From Datisca glomerata (Eukaryota; Streptophyta; Magnoliopsida; Cucurbitales; Datiscaceae): a DNA stretch of 64,000 nucleotides. Made by a program: the position numbers and the translations under genes. This document shows positions 12,736-25,234 of the stretch, one piece after another; positions within the stretch are counted from its first letter, which is position 1, and every line of letters begins with the position of its first letter. The notes beneath the pieces are model-generated. The model searched no databases, was not told the origin of the DNA, and saw only the letters and a program-made list of their open reading frames with translations. The stretch is from positions 1 through 64,000 of the forward strand of contig QANY01005132.1 of the NCBI GenBank assembly GCA_003255025.1, given 5' to 3'.

Positions 12736-12901
12736 TTCCACGTCTATCTCCTTAAGAGAGCAAGAATCATTGAGTTTCCATTTCAATGTTTAAATGTGTT
12801 GATGACTTAACTGATTCTTAGAATATCTAAGAGTCACCCAATAATATATCCTCATGCATGGATACCCATTATCTTTCTCATCCTAAAGTCCATGAATTTT
12901 A

Positions 12902-15049
12902 TGTTGGAAAACGTGGCTCGCACGCGGAAGCGTGATGGCTTTTAAATTATTTTATTAAAAACGAATCTTTTTAGATAAAAAAATAAGTGCGACGCAACGG
13001 TTTCTAAAATAAAAACTTTTAATTAAAAACTCTATTCAATTAGAATCCATTATATATTTATATATTAAATCTAAGACATACATGGATATTAATCATATAC
13101 CCCTTGTAGTCTATACCAAGCGTCCTCGCAAACCAACGATCTTGCGTTCCCATGAACGATGGATTTTGAGAGCCACACCAAGATCTTCCAAGTTAATCCT
13201 CAAATACACTAGGACGTGTGTGAGCACGTAGAATAATTCAAAGACACTTTTTCTGTCTCTAGATTTACTCAACACATGAGACCTACAGATTTATTGAGAA
13301 AGATTAATTTAGTGAAGCAATCATATGAGAGAATACGATGATGATTCTTTCAGAATTTTTTGATTTAACTTTTAATCACAGAGAAAAATCACTCTGATAG
13401 CAACTGTGTTCTCAACTCCCCATCAACATTGAGGCCAATAGAATAATATATGTATATTTTTCTAGAAAATGGTATATAAGATTTTTAGAGATAAACTGAA
13501 AATAATATTTAATATCAAAATTATCATTGCAAGGGGATCCACTAGAATTTGTACACAATTACAGTGCCACACGACACTGTAGTAGTCGTGAGCTATCACA
13601 GTACCTCATGGCACTGTGTGCCACGACACTAATGTTGTGTCATGTGGCACTATATTAGTTCATGTCAATATTTGATTCATAATCAATGATTAACACGTGA
13701 CAATTATTGCGAATTACATATTTATTTTAATCAGATAAATATTTAAATATCAGTTAATTCAAAATTAACATATTTGATTATCCCTTTCAACTAACTTATA
13801 TGTTAGTTCATAAATAACAGATTTAGTTAATTCAAATTATTATCTAATAATAATATATAATTTCACAAATTAGATATTCTGCCTCACTTATCGAAAATTA
13901 AAAATAAATCAATATATTTATTTATATATACTTTTGAAAATTATTATTAAAAAATTAATTAATTAATGACACATAATTATCTCATAATTACGTACTTGCC
14001 CCAGAATAAATTTTTTTTTGCAAGTTAGTCATTTTCTCATGTCCTGAAATATTCACATCTTACATTGCATAGTGGAGAGGTGACTTAGGGACCATGGACC
14101 TATAATCGTAAGCTCCAATAAATCATATTATTTTTTAAACTCTTTAATTAAATAATTTTATTTATTAAAAATGCTCCGTTATAAATATAGAATTGCACTC
14201 TCAGAGATTATAAAATGTTTTTAACGAGTATTCTCGTGTAGTCCATTGGTATAATCATTTCATGTAGTTCTATTCTCCAATAATTGGTTCATAAATTTGA
14301 GCCGGTCAAAATTATCATTTTACCATTTTAGTTATCTATTGATCTTTAAGTACCATTAATTCACTAGTGAATGGCTAACTTATAATCGTATTATAAATTT
14401 GAGCTAAAAACCATCAGTTCTAGAATCAACACTTAAGGGAACCAATATACAATCCGTTAGAAAAGCTTGGATTCTAAATCTTGTAAGATCATGTTGCCAG
14501 CCATCCACATCACTGAATCTCTAAAATAAAAGTCACTAGCTTGTTTTAAAAACAAACATTAACGAGTGAATCAAAAGATCCAGTAGACACGCATATGAGT
14601 TCATGACTACTCAAGATTTAGGCTTATCTACATATGATCATTAGATTGATGTGTATCAAATATTTATGATAAATGGTACATTAATAAATATATTAATTTA
14701 CATTAGTCTTATCATATATAATCTTATTCTATAAAGTATCTTGACTAAGATATCTATCCACATCAATGTTTCGGATCTAGATCACATACATTCATAATAT
14801 TTAGTGAATCGTACTAGTATTCATTCATTAAAGATTCTATACTTTAATATGTTGCTGATATTTTTATTCATTATCTATGATCTTAATCATCTCATACTAA
14901 TACGAGATCATAATCTCATTAATGAATATGTAATTTTCATATATTTATATAAATTACTTACAATAATTTAAAAGAACACTTATAAAAAAAATGTTTAAAT
15001 TTCATATTAAAAAGTCAATACACATGCTTTAAGAGCATAACCCCTAACA
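12902..15049 (-). repeat. 3' LTR of the minus-strand Copia element
   Basis: Begins TGTTGGAAAACGTGGC and ends CCCCTAACA on the plus strand (TG...CA in both readings). It aligns throughout with 23113-25234 and 8249-10393. It contains the CACTGTAGTGCC-type word cluster at about 13555-13660. Confidence 0.9.
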
Positions 15050-15062
15050 ATCTCCCACTTGC
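15050..15062 (-). other. Polypurine tract of the minus-strand Copia element
   Basis: On the minus strand the sequence AAGTGGGAGAT directly precedes the TGTTAGGGG start of the 3' LTR. This is the usual plus-strand primer position in Copia elements. Confidence 0.8.
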
Positions 15063-15275
15063 CCTAAAGTAAATGTGGCATTTTTCTCAGCCCCATCTTT
15101 CTCAGCCTCAAACGACTTCGTAGGAAGTGTCTTGGTAAATGGGTCAGCCAGGTTCTTATCCAGCGTTATCTCCACAATAGTCAGACCAGATTCTGATCCA
15201 ACGTTATCTTCATAACAGTTAGATCACCTCGGTGTTTGACCCAGACTTTGACTTTCAACTTTTATTATTTGATTC

Positions 15276-15568
15276 CTAATCAGTATATTCAGTGCGATTC
15301 AGGTCTCCACTTGAACAAACAAACATATAGTTTCTCATTCTCCTAAGATACTTGAAAATGTGCTTTACTGCAATCCAATATTTCAAACATGGATTCGATT
15401 GATAACGACTGACAATTCTCACCGCATAACAGATGCCTAGTTTCATATACAACATGACATACATGAGACTACCAACAAATGAAGCATTAGGAACCTTTCT
15501 CATATCATTTTCCTTCTGAGGTGTCTTAGGACATTGTTCTCTGGAGAGGACAATTTCATGTCTGGTCA
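15276..15568 (-). pseudogene. Copia RNase H region, downstream of the CACTA insertion
   Basis: The minus-strand frame reads LSREQCPKTP, VGSLMYVMLY, GICYAVRIVSRYQSNP and VKHIFKYLRRMRNYMF. This is the connection segment between Copia RT and RNase H (canonical YxxxVGSLMYAMxxTRPDI). It directly continues the frame that ends at 19195 once the CACTA element and one 3-bp flank are removed. The rest of RNase H towards 15062 is mostly lost. Confidence 0.88.
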
Positions 15569-18500
15569 CACTACAACAATTTATGCTTACAATGACAGTC
15601 GCCTATGTGATACAATGACAGCTCCCTAAAATCTGTCAAATGAGTAATATGAGTAAGATGACAACTCAAACATTATCTGTCATTAATGTGTTATCTACTA
15701 TGATAGCTAATTGTTGGGCTGTCATAATAACTTCTTATATTGGCAGTGTAAAAAACTTGTCATCATTCCATGTTATATAAAAATATTAATTACCCAAAGT
15801 TCATTTTAGTTACGAAATTGACATCTTATTTAATCCATCCTAAACCTAATTTTACTTATTAGTTTTTTCTCTCTTTGATAGAGGCGAGTGGCGATTCGTG
15901 ATGCTGAGAGTATATCACGCGCCAGGCGACCTCCGCGGTGGCTTCCAGGTGAGGTTGTACGGTGATCTTCCACGGTGAGCCTCCACTACAGGTCGAGAAA
16001 GGTTACCGTCCTAAAGATCATAGTGTACTCTCTTCCTTCTTTCTCTTATTTACTCTTTCTACTTTATGTTACACCCTGCCTCGCTCCCGAAACTCTTTTT
16101 CTTCGAAGGTCACCCAGATTTTGCTCACTTCCTCAACTTCTTCCTCAGCCTCAATTTCTGAATCTATAGTTATAGAAGTATCATAACCCAGATTTACTCC
16201 CGAGCCAAGTAATATAACCCATGAGGGATTTCAATTTATATGAATGTTGTTGGATTTTTATGATGTTATCGTTGATAATCCACTTTTCCCCTTTTCTTTA
16301 CGTGTTGCTACTATTGATGTATCATTCTCCTCAGATAAATCATTGTTCAAGCATGTTGGATGTACGGGTAAGCTTACTTTAGATTTTTTTTTCCTTTTCA
16401 TTTGATTTTTGGGTCCGATTTTTAGTAGATTTTATTGTTGTACGAATGATCCTTACTGATTTTCATGGATTATGTCTTAATTTCTCTGGGTATTCATCCA
16501 CATGGAACCATGAATCGCCATTGAAGGTAGGTTTCTATTTTCTTTTGGTTATTTGAACACGAAATGAGAATCTCTAATTTTCTTGGATCTTAAACGAAAC
16601 CAACTGCACTAGACATTGCCTACTTGCATTTTTTTTGCTTGTAATCTAGGGTGAGGCTTAAGCAGTTGCGAAAGAGATTTTTAAGTGGGTGGAGAACACA
16701 TTTTTAGTTTTTTTTTGTGCTTCTTATTGTTGATTCTTTGGAATAATATCATAATACAATATATGAAACTTTCACGTTAGTGGAATTAGCAATTTAGTAC
16801 TATGCTACAAGATATTAATGTTTTACATTGTTTGTTTAGGACAGAATTACTTGATATGTTATATATATGTTCCTAGATACTAATAGAAATTGCGACTATG
16901 TTTGTATGTTTGGTTATATGTGCAATTGCCTTTTAACGTATGTTTGTACTTTATCTTGCCAAAAACATTATTATCCTTTTTATAATTACTAGTCATCCAT
17001 CACTAAAATTTCACTTGATAGTCCCAATGTTCATCTACAAATAATGATTCAATTTAACGTGTAAAGAATATTCAATTTATTGGTTGGATGGAATTGAAAG
17101 CTAAACTATCTTTTAATCTCAAGTTAAGTATTTCCTCTAAGTTTCACTATTACTAGACTGGATTTTGCTCTGAATTTTTTCCTTTCATTTCTCAGCCTCG
17201 CCTGCAACTTAAGGTGTCCAATTTTCTCCTTCTTTGATTCGGGGGAGGTGTGTGGGATGGGGTTTTTTTTCTTTTTTTGATTTGGTGTGTTCTCTGAATT
17301 TTCGTTTCTTTTTTATTTGCTTCATAGATTTCCTTTGATTTTCAGGACTTTCCGATACTTGGGGTGTGTGAAAAATTTTTAGGCCCTTCTGTTGGATTCA
17401 AATGAGGTAAGTCTTTGGTTCAGTGTTTTGTCTTTTCTTTAATATGCTCCATATATATACTAAGTTCAACATCAAGCTTTGTTTATCATCTCATCCACCA
17501 TTTGGGCCCTAAGTTGATCTGGAAAGAAATGAGTAATAATACAACACAATCGAAAGCTCATACAAGATGAAACTTATCAGAGTAATTACCCAATTTTTCT
17601 TTCATGTTCTTTCATTTTAAAGTTATGCTTATTTTCAAGGGTCTTCTGTGAACATCAAAACAGTGTGGGAGTTGCTTATTGATGAAACTTATGCAGATAT
17701 GCATTGTATGTCTATAATTAGTAGGTACTGTTACTAATGTTTCTTTATAATAAAATGCTCTTGCTTCATCATTTGGTAAAGATAGACACAGTCATGGCAT
17801 ATGATATAAAATCTTTTTTATCTCACTCCACACACTACATTTAGCATCTACATTGAATGAGTTGCATAATTCTATTTTATATCAGTTTTTGGAATATGTT
17901 ATGCAACATACATAGCGATGTATCTGCTAGCTTGTGATAAAATATATTTAAGCATTATAGAGTCTACTGCATATATCATATTTTTGTGCAAGTTACTAGG
18001 TTTTAATAATTGTTAACTGCATAAATTATGATATTTTTATCATTGTTGGCACTGTATGGGGAACCAATTTCGACATTTTAATGTCCTAGAAAAGAAGTTA
18101 TTTGTCTAACTGAGAAAGATTCAAAGTGAAGCCAAAATGAAGCTTGTTACTCTCTGTGTCATATTAGCTCAATTTTACATATGTTGAGCTGTTATAATTG
18201 AGAAATCATATTCAGGTTCAATTGCACCTGTTGCTTCTGAGATTCACCATGAAACTTACCTTGTTGTATTACTATTGCTCATATTATCCCCAAATAATTT
18301 AGCTAATATGTTAATTAACGTTGGTATGTAGTGCTGATAGTGGAAGCGAAGGCACAAGTGAAGGAAGTGATGTCAATTCTTAATATGTAAGTGTTGTGGC
18401 TCCCCATCATATAAATGGTTCTTCCTTTGAATTATTAAAATGATTGTTATTTGAACTTTTTGTTTAAAGCTGTGGAGTACCAATTATGTGACTTTTTTTG

Positions 18501-19194
18501 TAGTGAAGATTCAATGGTGTTTGCTGTAACTTGTTCCAAAATCGTTTGTGTTAATTGGTGGCCTTATATACCATGTTTCACAAGTACCCAACCAAACTTC
18601 TCTGGTTGTTCATCTTTTAGATTATCGTATAAAAGTACAAAAGTACTTGGATCTCTATTTATTTTTGTCAGTTCCAAAAGTATGCTCTCTAGACAAAGAT
18701 CAATTAGTGACAGTTAATTTATCAATCGTAGACTCTTCATTTGAGATTGAACTTTTATCAGGTGTTTGATTGTTTGTTTCTGTGTGCGTTTTGCTTTGCT
18801 TTTGACATTTATCTAATTTAATTCTTTGAGTTGAGTTTGTGGTTGTGGAGAAGGTGGTGTTGAGGATTAAAGTTAAATAATATTAATGAAAAATCGTGTT
18901 GGAAGGTAAGTTTTTGCCTTTCCAAGATAGTTTTTTTTAAAGATCCTTTAGTGACGGAATTCTCCGTCATTATAAGTATTTTTGCGGCACCTATAATGAC
19001 GGGCAATCCCCGTCATTAAAGGTATTTTTACGACACATTTAATGATGGGATTCTTTGTCATAAAAAGTATTTTGGCGGCATCTTTTGATGGTGATTTTTG
19101 GTAAAATGAGTTTAAATGACGGGAAATCCCCATCATTATAGGGTTTTGATGACAGGTTTTCAATGTCATCTAAGCCATTTTTGTAGTAGTAGTG
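15569..19194 (+). mobile_element. Non-autonomous CACTA transposon inside the Copia pol gene
   Basis: The left end is CACTACAACAATTTATGC and the right end in reverse complement is CACTACTACTACAAAAATGG. The flanks are TCA (15566-15568) and TCG (19195-19197), a 3-bp target duplication with one change, as expected for CACTA elements. The subterminal regions carry TGACGGG/CCCGTCA words in both orientations (about 18950-19140) and share a long block with the left end of the element at 29908. About 3.6 kb long; no transposase domain is recognisable inside, so it should need a helper in trans. The orientation given is arbitrary. Confidence 0.88.
15860..18940. other. Interior of the first CACTA element, no recognised gene
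   Basis: About 3 kb of AT-rich DNA with T-rich tracts that look like introns. Short open frames at 15962-16186 and 18451-18769 have no domain I recognise. One exon-like tail near 18333-18384 follows an AG and reads ADSGSEGTSEGSDVNS and a stop, an acidic Ser/Gly-rich end. It could be the last exon of a decayed element protein or a captured gene; I cannot decide. Confidence 0.4.
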
Positions 19195-20168
19195 TCGGTA
19201 GTTGACCTTTATTGGAATTCTCCATAGAGAATCTCTCCAGCACCTTATCAAGATAAGATGCTTGAGAAAATGCCAATAGCTTGTTCTTTCTATCCCTTAA
19301 GATTTGGATGCCCAGAACATAGCTCGCTTCTCCCAAATCTTTCATTTGAAATTTCTCACCTAACCACTTTTTTACCTTTGACAAAATTTTAACATCATTC
19401 CCAATGAGTAGAATATCATCAACATAAAAAACTAAGAAAACCATTATCTTGTCTTTGATGTATTTACAAACACGGGCTTCGTCAACATTTTGCTCGAAGC
19501 CATAAGACTTTATAACCTCATCAAAGGTAAGATTCCAAGATCTAGAAACTTGCATACTTTCTTATCTCACCCCTTTTGTACGAACCATTCTGGTTGCATT
19601 ATATAGATTCTCTCTGCAAGTGAGCCATTCAGAATATTTGTTTTTACGTCCACTTTCCATATCTCATAGTCAAAACTAGTAGCTATGGACAAAAGGTGCG
19701 AATGGATTTTAGCATGGCCACATGAGAGAATGTCACTTCATAATCGACTCCCTCCCTTTATGTATAGCCCTGGCTATTAATCGTGTCTTGAAAGTCACTA
19801 CTTTCCCATATGTACCTCTTTTCTTCTTGAAGATCCATTTACATCCAATGGGCATGACATCTTCAGGTGGATCTGCAAGTTCCTAGACGGAATTAGAATA
19901 CATCGATTCTATTTCCTAGTTCATGGCATCTTGCATTTCTCTTTTTTAGGATCAGCCATTGCTTCTTCATAAGATAATGGATCGTCCTTATCAGTGTCAG
20001 ACACTAGGACATGTGCCTCTTGTTCATAGCGAATATGTTGTCTTACAACCCTCCCACTATGAGTTGCATCGAGGTTTCCTGAATAGGAACTGTGATTTCT
20101 GTGGTTTGTAGTTTATAAGTTGATGATGAAAGTGGTCTGATCTTATCAAATGCTAATTCTTCAAGCAT
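19195..20168 (-). pseudogene. Copia reverse transcriptase remnant, upstream of the CACTA insertion
   Basis: The minus-strand frame 19555-19195 reads SWNLTFDEVIKSYGFEQN, FLVFYVDDILLIGND (RT catalytic YVDD intact), MKDLGEASYVLGIQILRDR and SQASYLDKVLERF. Further upstream (about 20168-19560) the RT start is present with stops and frame changes: MPIGCKWIFKKKRG and TFKTRLIA. It joins directly to the protease, with no integrase between. Its downstream end at 19195 is the CACTA insertion point. Confidence 0.85.
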
Positions 20169-21130
20169 CTACAAAGAAGAACATACATGGTTACTAGCTC
20201 CTGAATCCAGTATCCAAGATGACAAATCATATTCCACTAGACAAGCTTCAAGAACAAGTAAATCATATTTACCTTTCTTTTTTAGCTCCGAGAGATACTT
20301 GTTACAGTGTCTCGTCCAATAACCTTCAACCCCACAATGGAAACATTTTCCTTTAGGCTTATTGTCATTTTTGTTCTTCTTGACTTTCGGCGATGTCTTG
20401 GTTATCTTCCCTTTCTTGTTCTTACCTTTGCCCTTACTATTGATCTTCTTCCTTTTGTTACTTTTAACAACACTGGAAGAAGGCTTTTTCTCGACAACAT
20501 TTGCCTCTCCCTCTTTGGTCATACTCTTATTGAGTGACTCAAAAGTCTGCAGTTCATTCAACAATTGGATCAGGTTGAATTGCAACTTGTTCATAACATA
20601 GTGGGTGGTGAATGTAGAAAAAGAAGGTGTGAGCGATTTAAGTATAATGCTGACTTGATTTCGTTCATCAATGGTCACCCCATATACTTCTGCCTCATGC
20701 ATTATGTTGATCGTGTTCACGCACAAAAGTACATTTCTTCATCTTGCTCGTCATGTAACTCCTAGTAGTCTCATGACGACTTTGATTAGAGTGCTGCCTA
20801 AACATCGCCTGTAGATATTCCATAATCTCACAGGCAGTCTCCATGCTTTCATGCTTCGTTCTTAGAACATCATTCGTGCTCACAATCATATAGCACTTTG
20901 CTTTGTTGTTAGATTGAATCCAGGCGTCAAACTTGTCCCTAACATTCTTAGTGGCATTGACAGCGGGCTCTTCAGGACATTTCTCAGTAAGAACAAATTT
21001 GTGGTTCTAACAAATTAGCATCAAGTTTAAATTTGATTTCCATCTTATATGCAGGTAAAGCCGTAATAAGATTGCCCATTTCTCAGTTTCTCAAGTTCAG
21101 GTAAAGCCGTAATAGGATTGCCCATGGTAG
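20169..21130 (-). pseudogene. Copia gag and protease remnant
   Basis: The minus strand carries gag in two or three frames. An N-terminal stretch has CPEEPA, VRDKFDAWIQSNNKAKCYMI and MEYLQAMF (about 21000-20760). The frame 20726-20169 then has a Lys-rich linker, a CCHC zinc knuckle (CFHCGVEGYWTRHC) and the protease active site SWILDSGASNHVCSS. After the protease the sequence jumps to a segment that normally lies beyond integrase. The probable gag start is an ATG near 21131 (MGNPITALPELEKL). A 45-bp spaced direct duplication of about 27 bp (21055-21083 and 21100-21126) lies at that start and disturbs the frame. Confidence 0.82.
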
Positions 21131-23098
21131 ACATAATAATAACTGAAAAATCAAATAGACATAATTCAAAATAATTGATATAAATATCCAGAATTTGAAA
21201 AGTAAACATGATGCATGAATGCAATATAATAAACACATAAATTTAACGTTTACTAATCACGATAAATAACAAAACGATTAATGTGCTGCCTTAGGGCCTG
21301 TCAGATTAATCTTAGACTGTCTACGAGACATTATCGTCCTTATTAATTAAAACTTAACATATCTCATAGTTTCTCTTTTAACAATAAAGTATCATTTATT
21401 CGGTCAAGTCACAATTATCCACACGAAAGGTTGATTGTGATTTTGTGAGTGTAACCCATTATTTCAGATTTTATAACTTGATTTAGAATATGTCGCCTTA
21501 GGATTGGTCAAAATCAAACTACATCACTTAGTCTTATCTTCTTAAGAAGTCCAACCTTGGTATTGATACAGCTCAAAACCTTTCTTAGGAGGATGAAAAC
21601 AAAGTCATCTCGAGACCCTCACTGTACCTCATGGTGTTGTACTAATAATGGAGACCATATGTTACATTGACATTTCAACTTTCTCTCACTCACTATTTTA
21701 GGATAATGTGTTTCTATTTTAACTAATCAATTAATTTTAAATTAATTACTAGTTAAAATAATAACTCTATTAACGTTAAATAACAGTTAATCTAATCTCA
21801 TTTGTCTAAGTTCATTTAACTTTTTAAAGAGCCTAAGTCATAATTAACTGAACTTAGGTTAACTAATTAATTACATTCATCAAACTTTAATAAAACTCTT
21901 TTACTAAAGTTGGTTATCCTAAATGTTACTATAGCCTTTAGGGTGATGTGATTACCAAGTTTTAACTAATTAAAACCTAACTGGTTACATGCGATTGATT
22001 TCTCAAAACAATTCTTATAAACATATTAGGACAATCCTAATAAATCATGTTTTTACTGATGATATGCATGATTAAATAAAACTGTGTGGGGTTTCATGTA
22101 TGACATGTGATCAAATAATGCATGGTCATGTTATCAATCATATCAATAAATAATTATTTAAAAATTAAATAAAATAATAATTGACCAACTGACTATTGGG
22201 TATTTTTAAATTATAACCATTGAAATAAAGAAATAAAATTACAAAGAGCACTTCAAGGTTATATATTTTCAAAATATCTCATTCTCCACCTAATGTCTAT
22301 CTTCATAATCTTCAAGCTTTGAACATAACCTTTTTAATTAGGAAAAACTATTTTTCTTAATTAAAAATTATCTCTATAATTATCTTTTAAAATTATTGAA
22401 TTTGACTTAGTCAATAAAAAATTTATTGACTTGGTCAAACACAATCAATTCATTAATATTTAAATTTGTTAAAAATAATAATTAATAATTAATTTTAAAA
22501 TTACATTCATTTCAAAATTTAAAAGATAATATATAGAGTTAAATTTATCATAAAACTCTGCAGTAATAAGGTAAGTTGGTATCAGGGTTTCTGTGAAACT
22601 TTCCTAGATGTGATAACAGTTGCCACTAACGACAGAACTCTCCCACCACCACCCATCACCATCGCCAGAAGTCCACCACCGTCGACAGCCGCTGTCAAGA
22701 CGGCGGTGCCGTTACCAACTTTCCGCGAGCTCTCCGCCGAAAAAATTGGTTTCGGAATCGACAACGCTTGAAATCCTATTTCTGGTGCCGGTGCCGAAAT
22801 TCCTATTTCTTTTCCTTTTTTTTCTCCTCGTTTGTCTCGTGGGTTCTTCATCTTCTCACAATCGGAATATATAATATAATATTCAAAATAAAATAACAAA
22901 GTCAAAACAGCTTACACAAGATCTAAGAAAAAATTAAAAGAACAAAGTCAAACCCAATAATCAACCATACAATTAACGATCTATTATTTAACCATACATT
23001 CAAAAAATAAAACCATTCATTCATTCATTTAGATCTGATATATTATAAATAATGCAAGAAAAGTCACATAGTATTTAATACATAAATATATAATGGCC
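21131..23098 (-). other. Leader (5' untranslated region) of the minus-strand Copia element
   Basis: A two-kilobase AT-rich region between the primer-binding site and gag, with no conserved coding domain. It is homologous in reverse to bases 355-1580, which supports the shared family. The GC-richer stretch 22610-22860, with frames on both strands, is part of this leader and is also found near 440-640. Confidence 0.7.
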
Positions 23099-23110
23099 GC
23101 TCTGATACCA
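23099..23110 (-). other. Primer-binding site, initiator tRNA-Met type
   Basis: On the minus strand TGGTATCAGAGC follows the LTR end (...TTTTTCAACA) after two bases. This complements the 3' end of plant initiator tRNA-Met, the standard Copia primer. Confidence 0.92.
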
Positions 23111-23112
23111 AT

Positions 23113-25234
23113 TGTTGAAAAATGCGGCTCATGCACATCGGAAGCGTTTAAATTTTTTTAATAAAAATGAATCTTTTTCGATAAAAGAAAATAAGCACGA
23201 TGCAACGGTTTACAAAATAAAAGCTTTTATTGAAAAACTATTTTCAATCATGATCCATTATATACTTATATATTAAATTTAAGACATACATGGATATGAA
23301 TCATATACCCCTTGTAGTCTACATAAAGTGTAATTTCAAACCAACGATCTTGTGTTTCCATGAACAACGGATTTCGAGATCCACACCAAGATTTTTCAAG
23401 CCAATCCTCAAATACATTAGGACGTAGAATAATTCAAAGACACTTTTTTGTCTCTAGATTTACTTAACACTTGAGATCTAGAGATTTACTGAAACTGATT
23501 AATTTAATGAAACAATCCTCCGAGAGAATACGATGATGATTCTTTCAGAGTTTTTTATTAACTATTAATCACAGAGAAAAATCACCCTGATAGAAATGTG
23601 TTCTCAACTCTCCATCAACCCTGAGGCCAATAAAATAATATCTTTATATTTATTTAGATAATGGTATATCATATTTTAAGGGATAAACTGAAAATAATAT
23701 TTAATTTCAAAATTATTATTGTAGGGGACCTACTGGAATTTTTGCACAACCGCAGTGCCACAAGGCACTATTGTAGTGTTGTGTGGCACTACAGTATTAC
23801 ACCCCCACTAATGTAGTGCCACATGACACAAGAGTAGTTTATGCCAATCTTTGATTCCTAATCAGTGATTGGCACGTGGCAATCACTGTGAATTATATGT
23901 TTGTTTTAATCAGATAAATATCTAAATATCAGTTAATTTAAAATTAACATATCTAATTATCACAGATTTAGTTGATTCAAATTATTATCTAATAATAATT
24001 TCTAATTACCTAATTTCATAAATTAGATATTCTGTCTCACTTGTCGATAATTAAAAAAAAATTTGATATAATTATTTATATATAATTTCAAAAATTAATA
24101 TAAATAATTTAATTAATTAATTCTTAATTAATTAATCATACATAATTATCTCATAATTACGTACTTGCCCCAAAATAAAAATTTATTTTGCAAGTCACTC
24201 TTTTTCTCATTTCCTGAAATATTCACACCCTAGACTACGTAGTAAATACGTAACATGGGGACTATGAGCCTATAATCTTAAGCTTCAATAAATCAGATTA
24301 TTTATTAAACTCTTTAATTAAATAATCTTATTTATTAATTCAATTATTACTCCACTATACATATGAAATTGCACTCTTAGAGATTATAGAATGTATTTAC
24401 AGAGTATTCTTATATAGTCCATTGATATAATCATTGCATATAGTTATGTCCTCCAATTATTGGTTCGTAAATTAGAGTCAGTCAAAATTACCGTCTTACC
24501 ATTTTAATTACCTTTTAATTCTTAAGTATCATTAATTCACTAGTGAATGGCTAATATATTCGTATTATAAATTTGAACTCAATAATCATTCAGTTCCATT
24601 ATCAATACTTAAGGGAATCAATATATGATCCATTAAGAAAGCTTAGAATTAAATATTGTAAGGTCATGTTCTCAGCCAACCACATCACTGAATCTTCAAA
24701 ACAAAAGTCACTAACCTATTTTATAAAAAAAAACCTTAACGAGTGAATCAAAAGATTTAGTAGACATGTATAAGAGTTCATGACTACTTAGGATTCAGAC
24801 TCATCTACATATGATCATCAGATTGATATGTATTAAATCCTTATGATAAACGGTACATTAATAAATATATTAATTTCCATCGGTCTTGTCATATATAATC
24901 TTATTATATAAAATACATTCACTAAGATATCTATCCACATCAATGACCCGGATCTAGATCACATACATTTATAATGTTTCATGAACCGTGCTAGCAACCA
25001 TTCATTAAAGATTTCATACTTTAATATGTAGCTGACATTTTTATTCATTATCTATGATCTTAATTTTCTCGTACTAATACACAGTTATAGTCTCATTAAT
25101 GGATATGAAATTTTCAAATATTTATATAAATTACTCAACATTAATTTAAAAGAAAAATTATAAGAAAAATGTAATTTCATTAAATTTTATATTAAAATGT
25201 CAATACACATACTTTAATGGCATAACCCCCAACA
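23113..25234 (-). repeat. 5' LTR of the minus-strand Copia element
   Basis: On the plus strand it starts TGTTGAAAAATGCGGC and ends ACCCCCAACA. It aligns along its length with 12902-15049. Substitutions and indels are frequent by eye, so this insertion is not recent. Confidence 0.9.

Larger units (their letters stand above)
12902..25234 (-). mobile_element. Copia LTR retrotransposon (family A), split by a CACTA element
   Basis: Reading the minus strand: 5' LTR 25234-23113, primer-binding site, leader, gag, protease, RT, RNase H, polypurine tract, 3' LTR 15049-12902. The flanks TTTTA (12897-12901) and ATTTA (25235-25239) are a candidate 5-bp target duplication with one change. The pol gene is missing its integrase and is interrupted at RNase H by the CACTA element at 15569-19194. 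Without that insert the element would be about 8.7 kb, with half of it LTR. Stops and frameshifts show it is inactive. Confidence 0.88.

Noticed and set aside
22582..22905. 107-codon minus-strand and 84-codon plus-strand frames in a GC-richer patch
   Set aside because: The patch lies in the Copia leader and its homologue at about 440-640 does not keep the frame.
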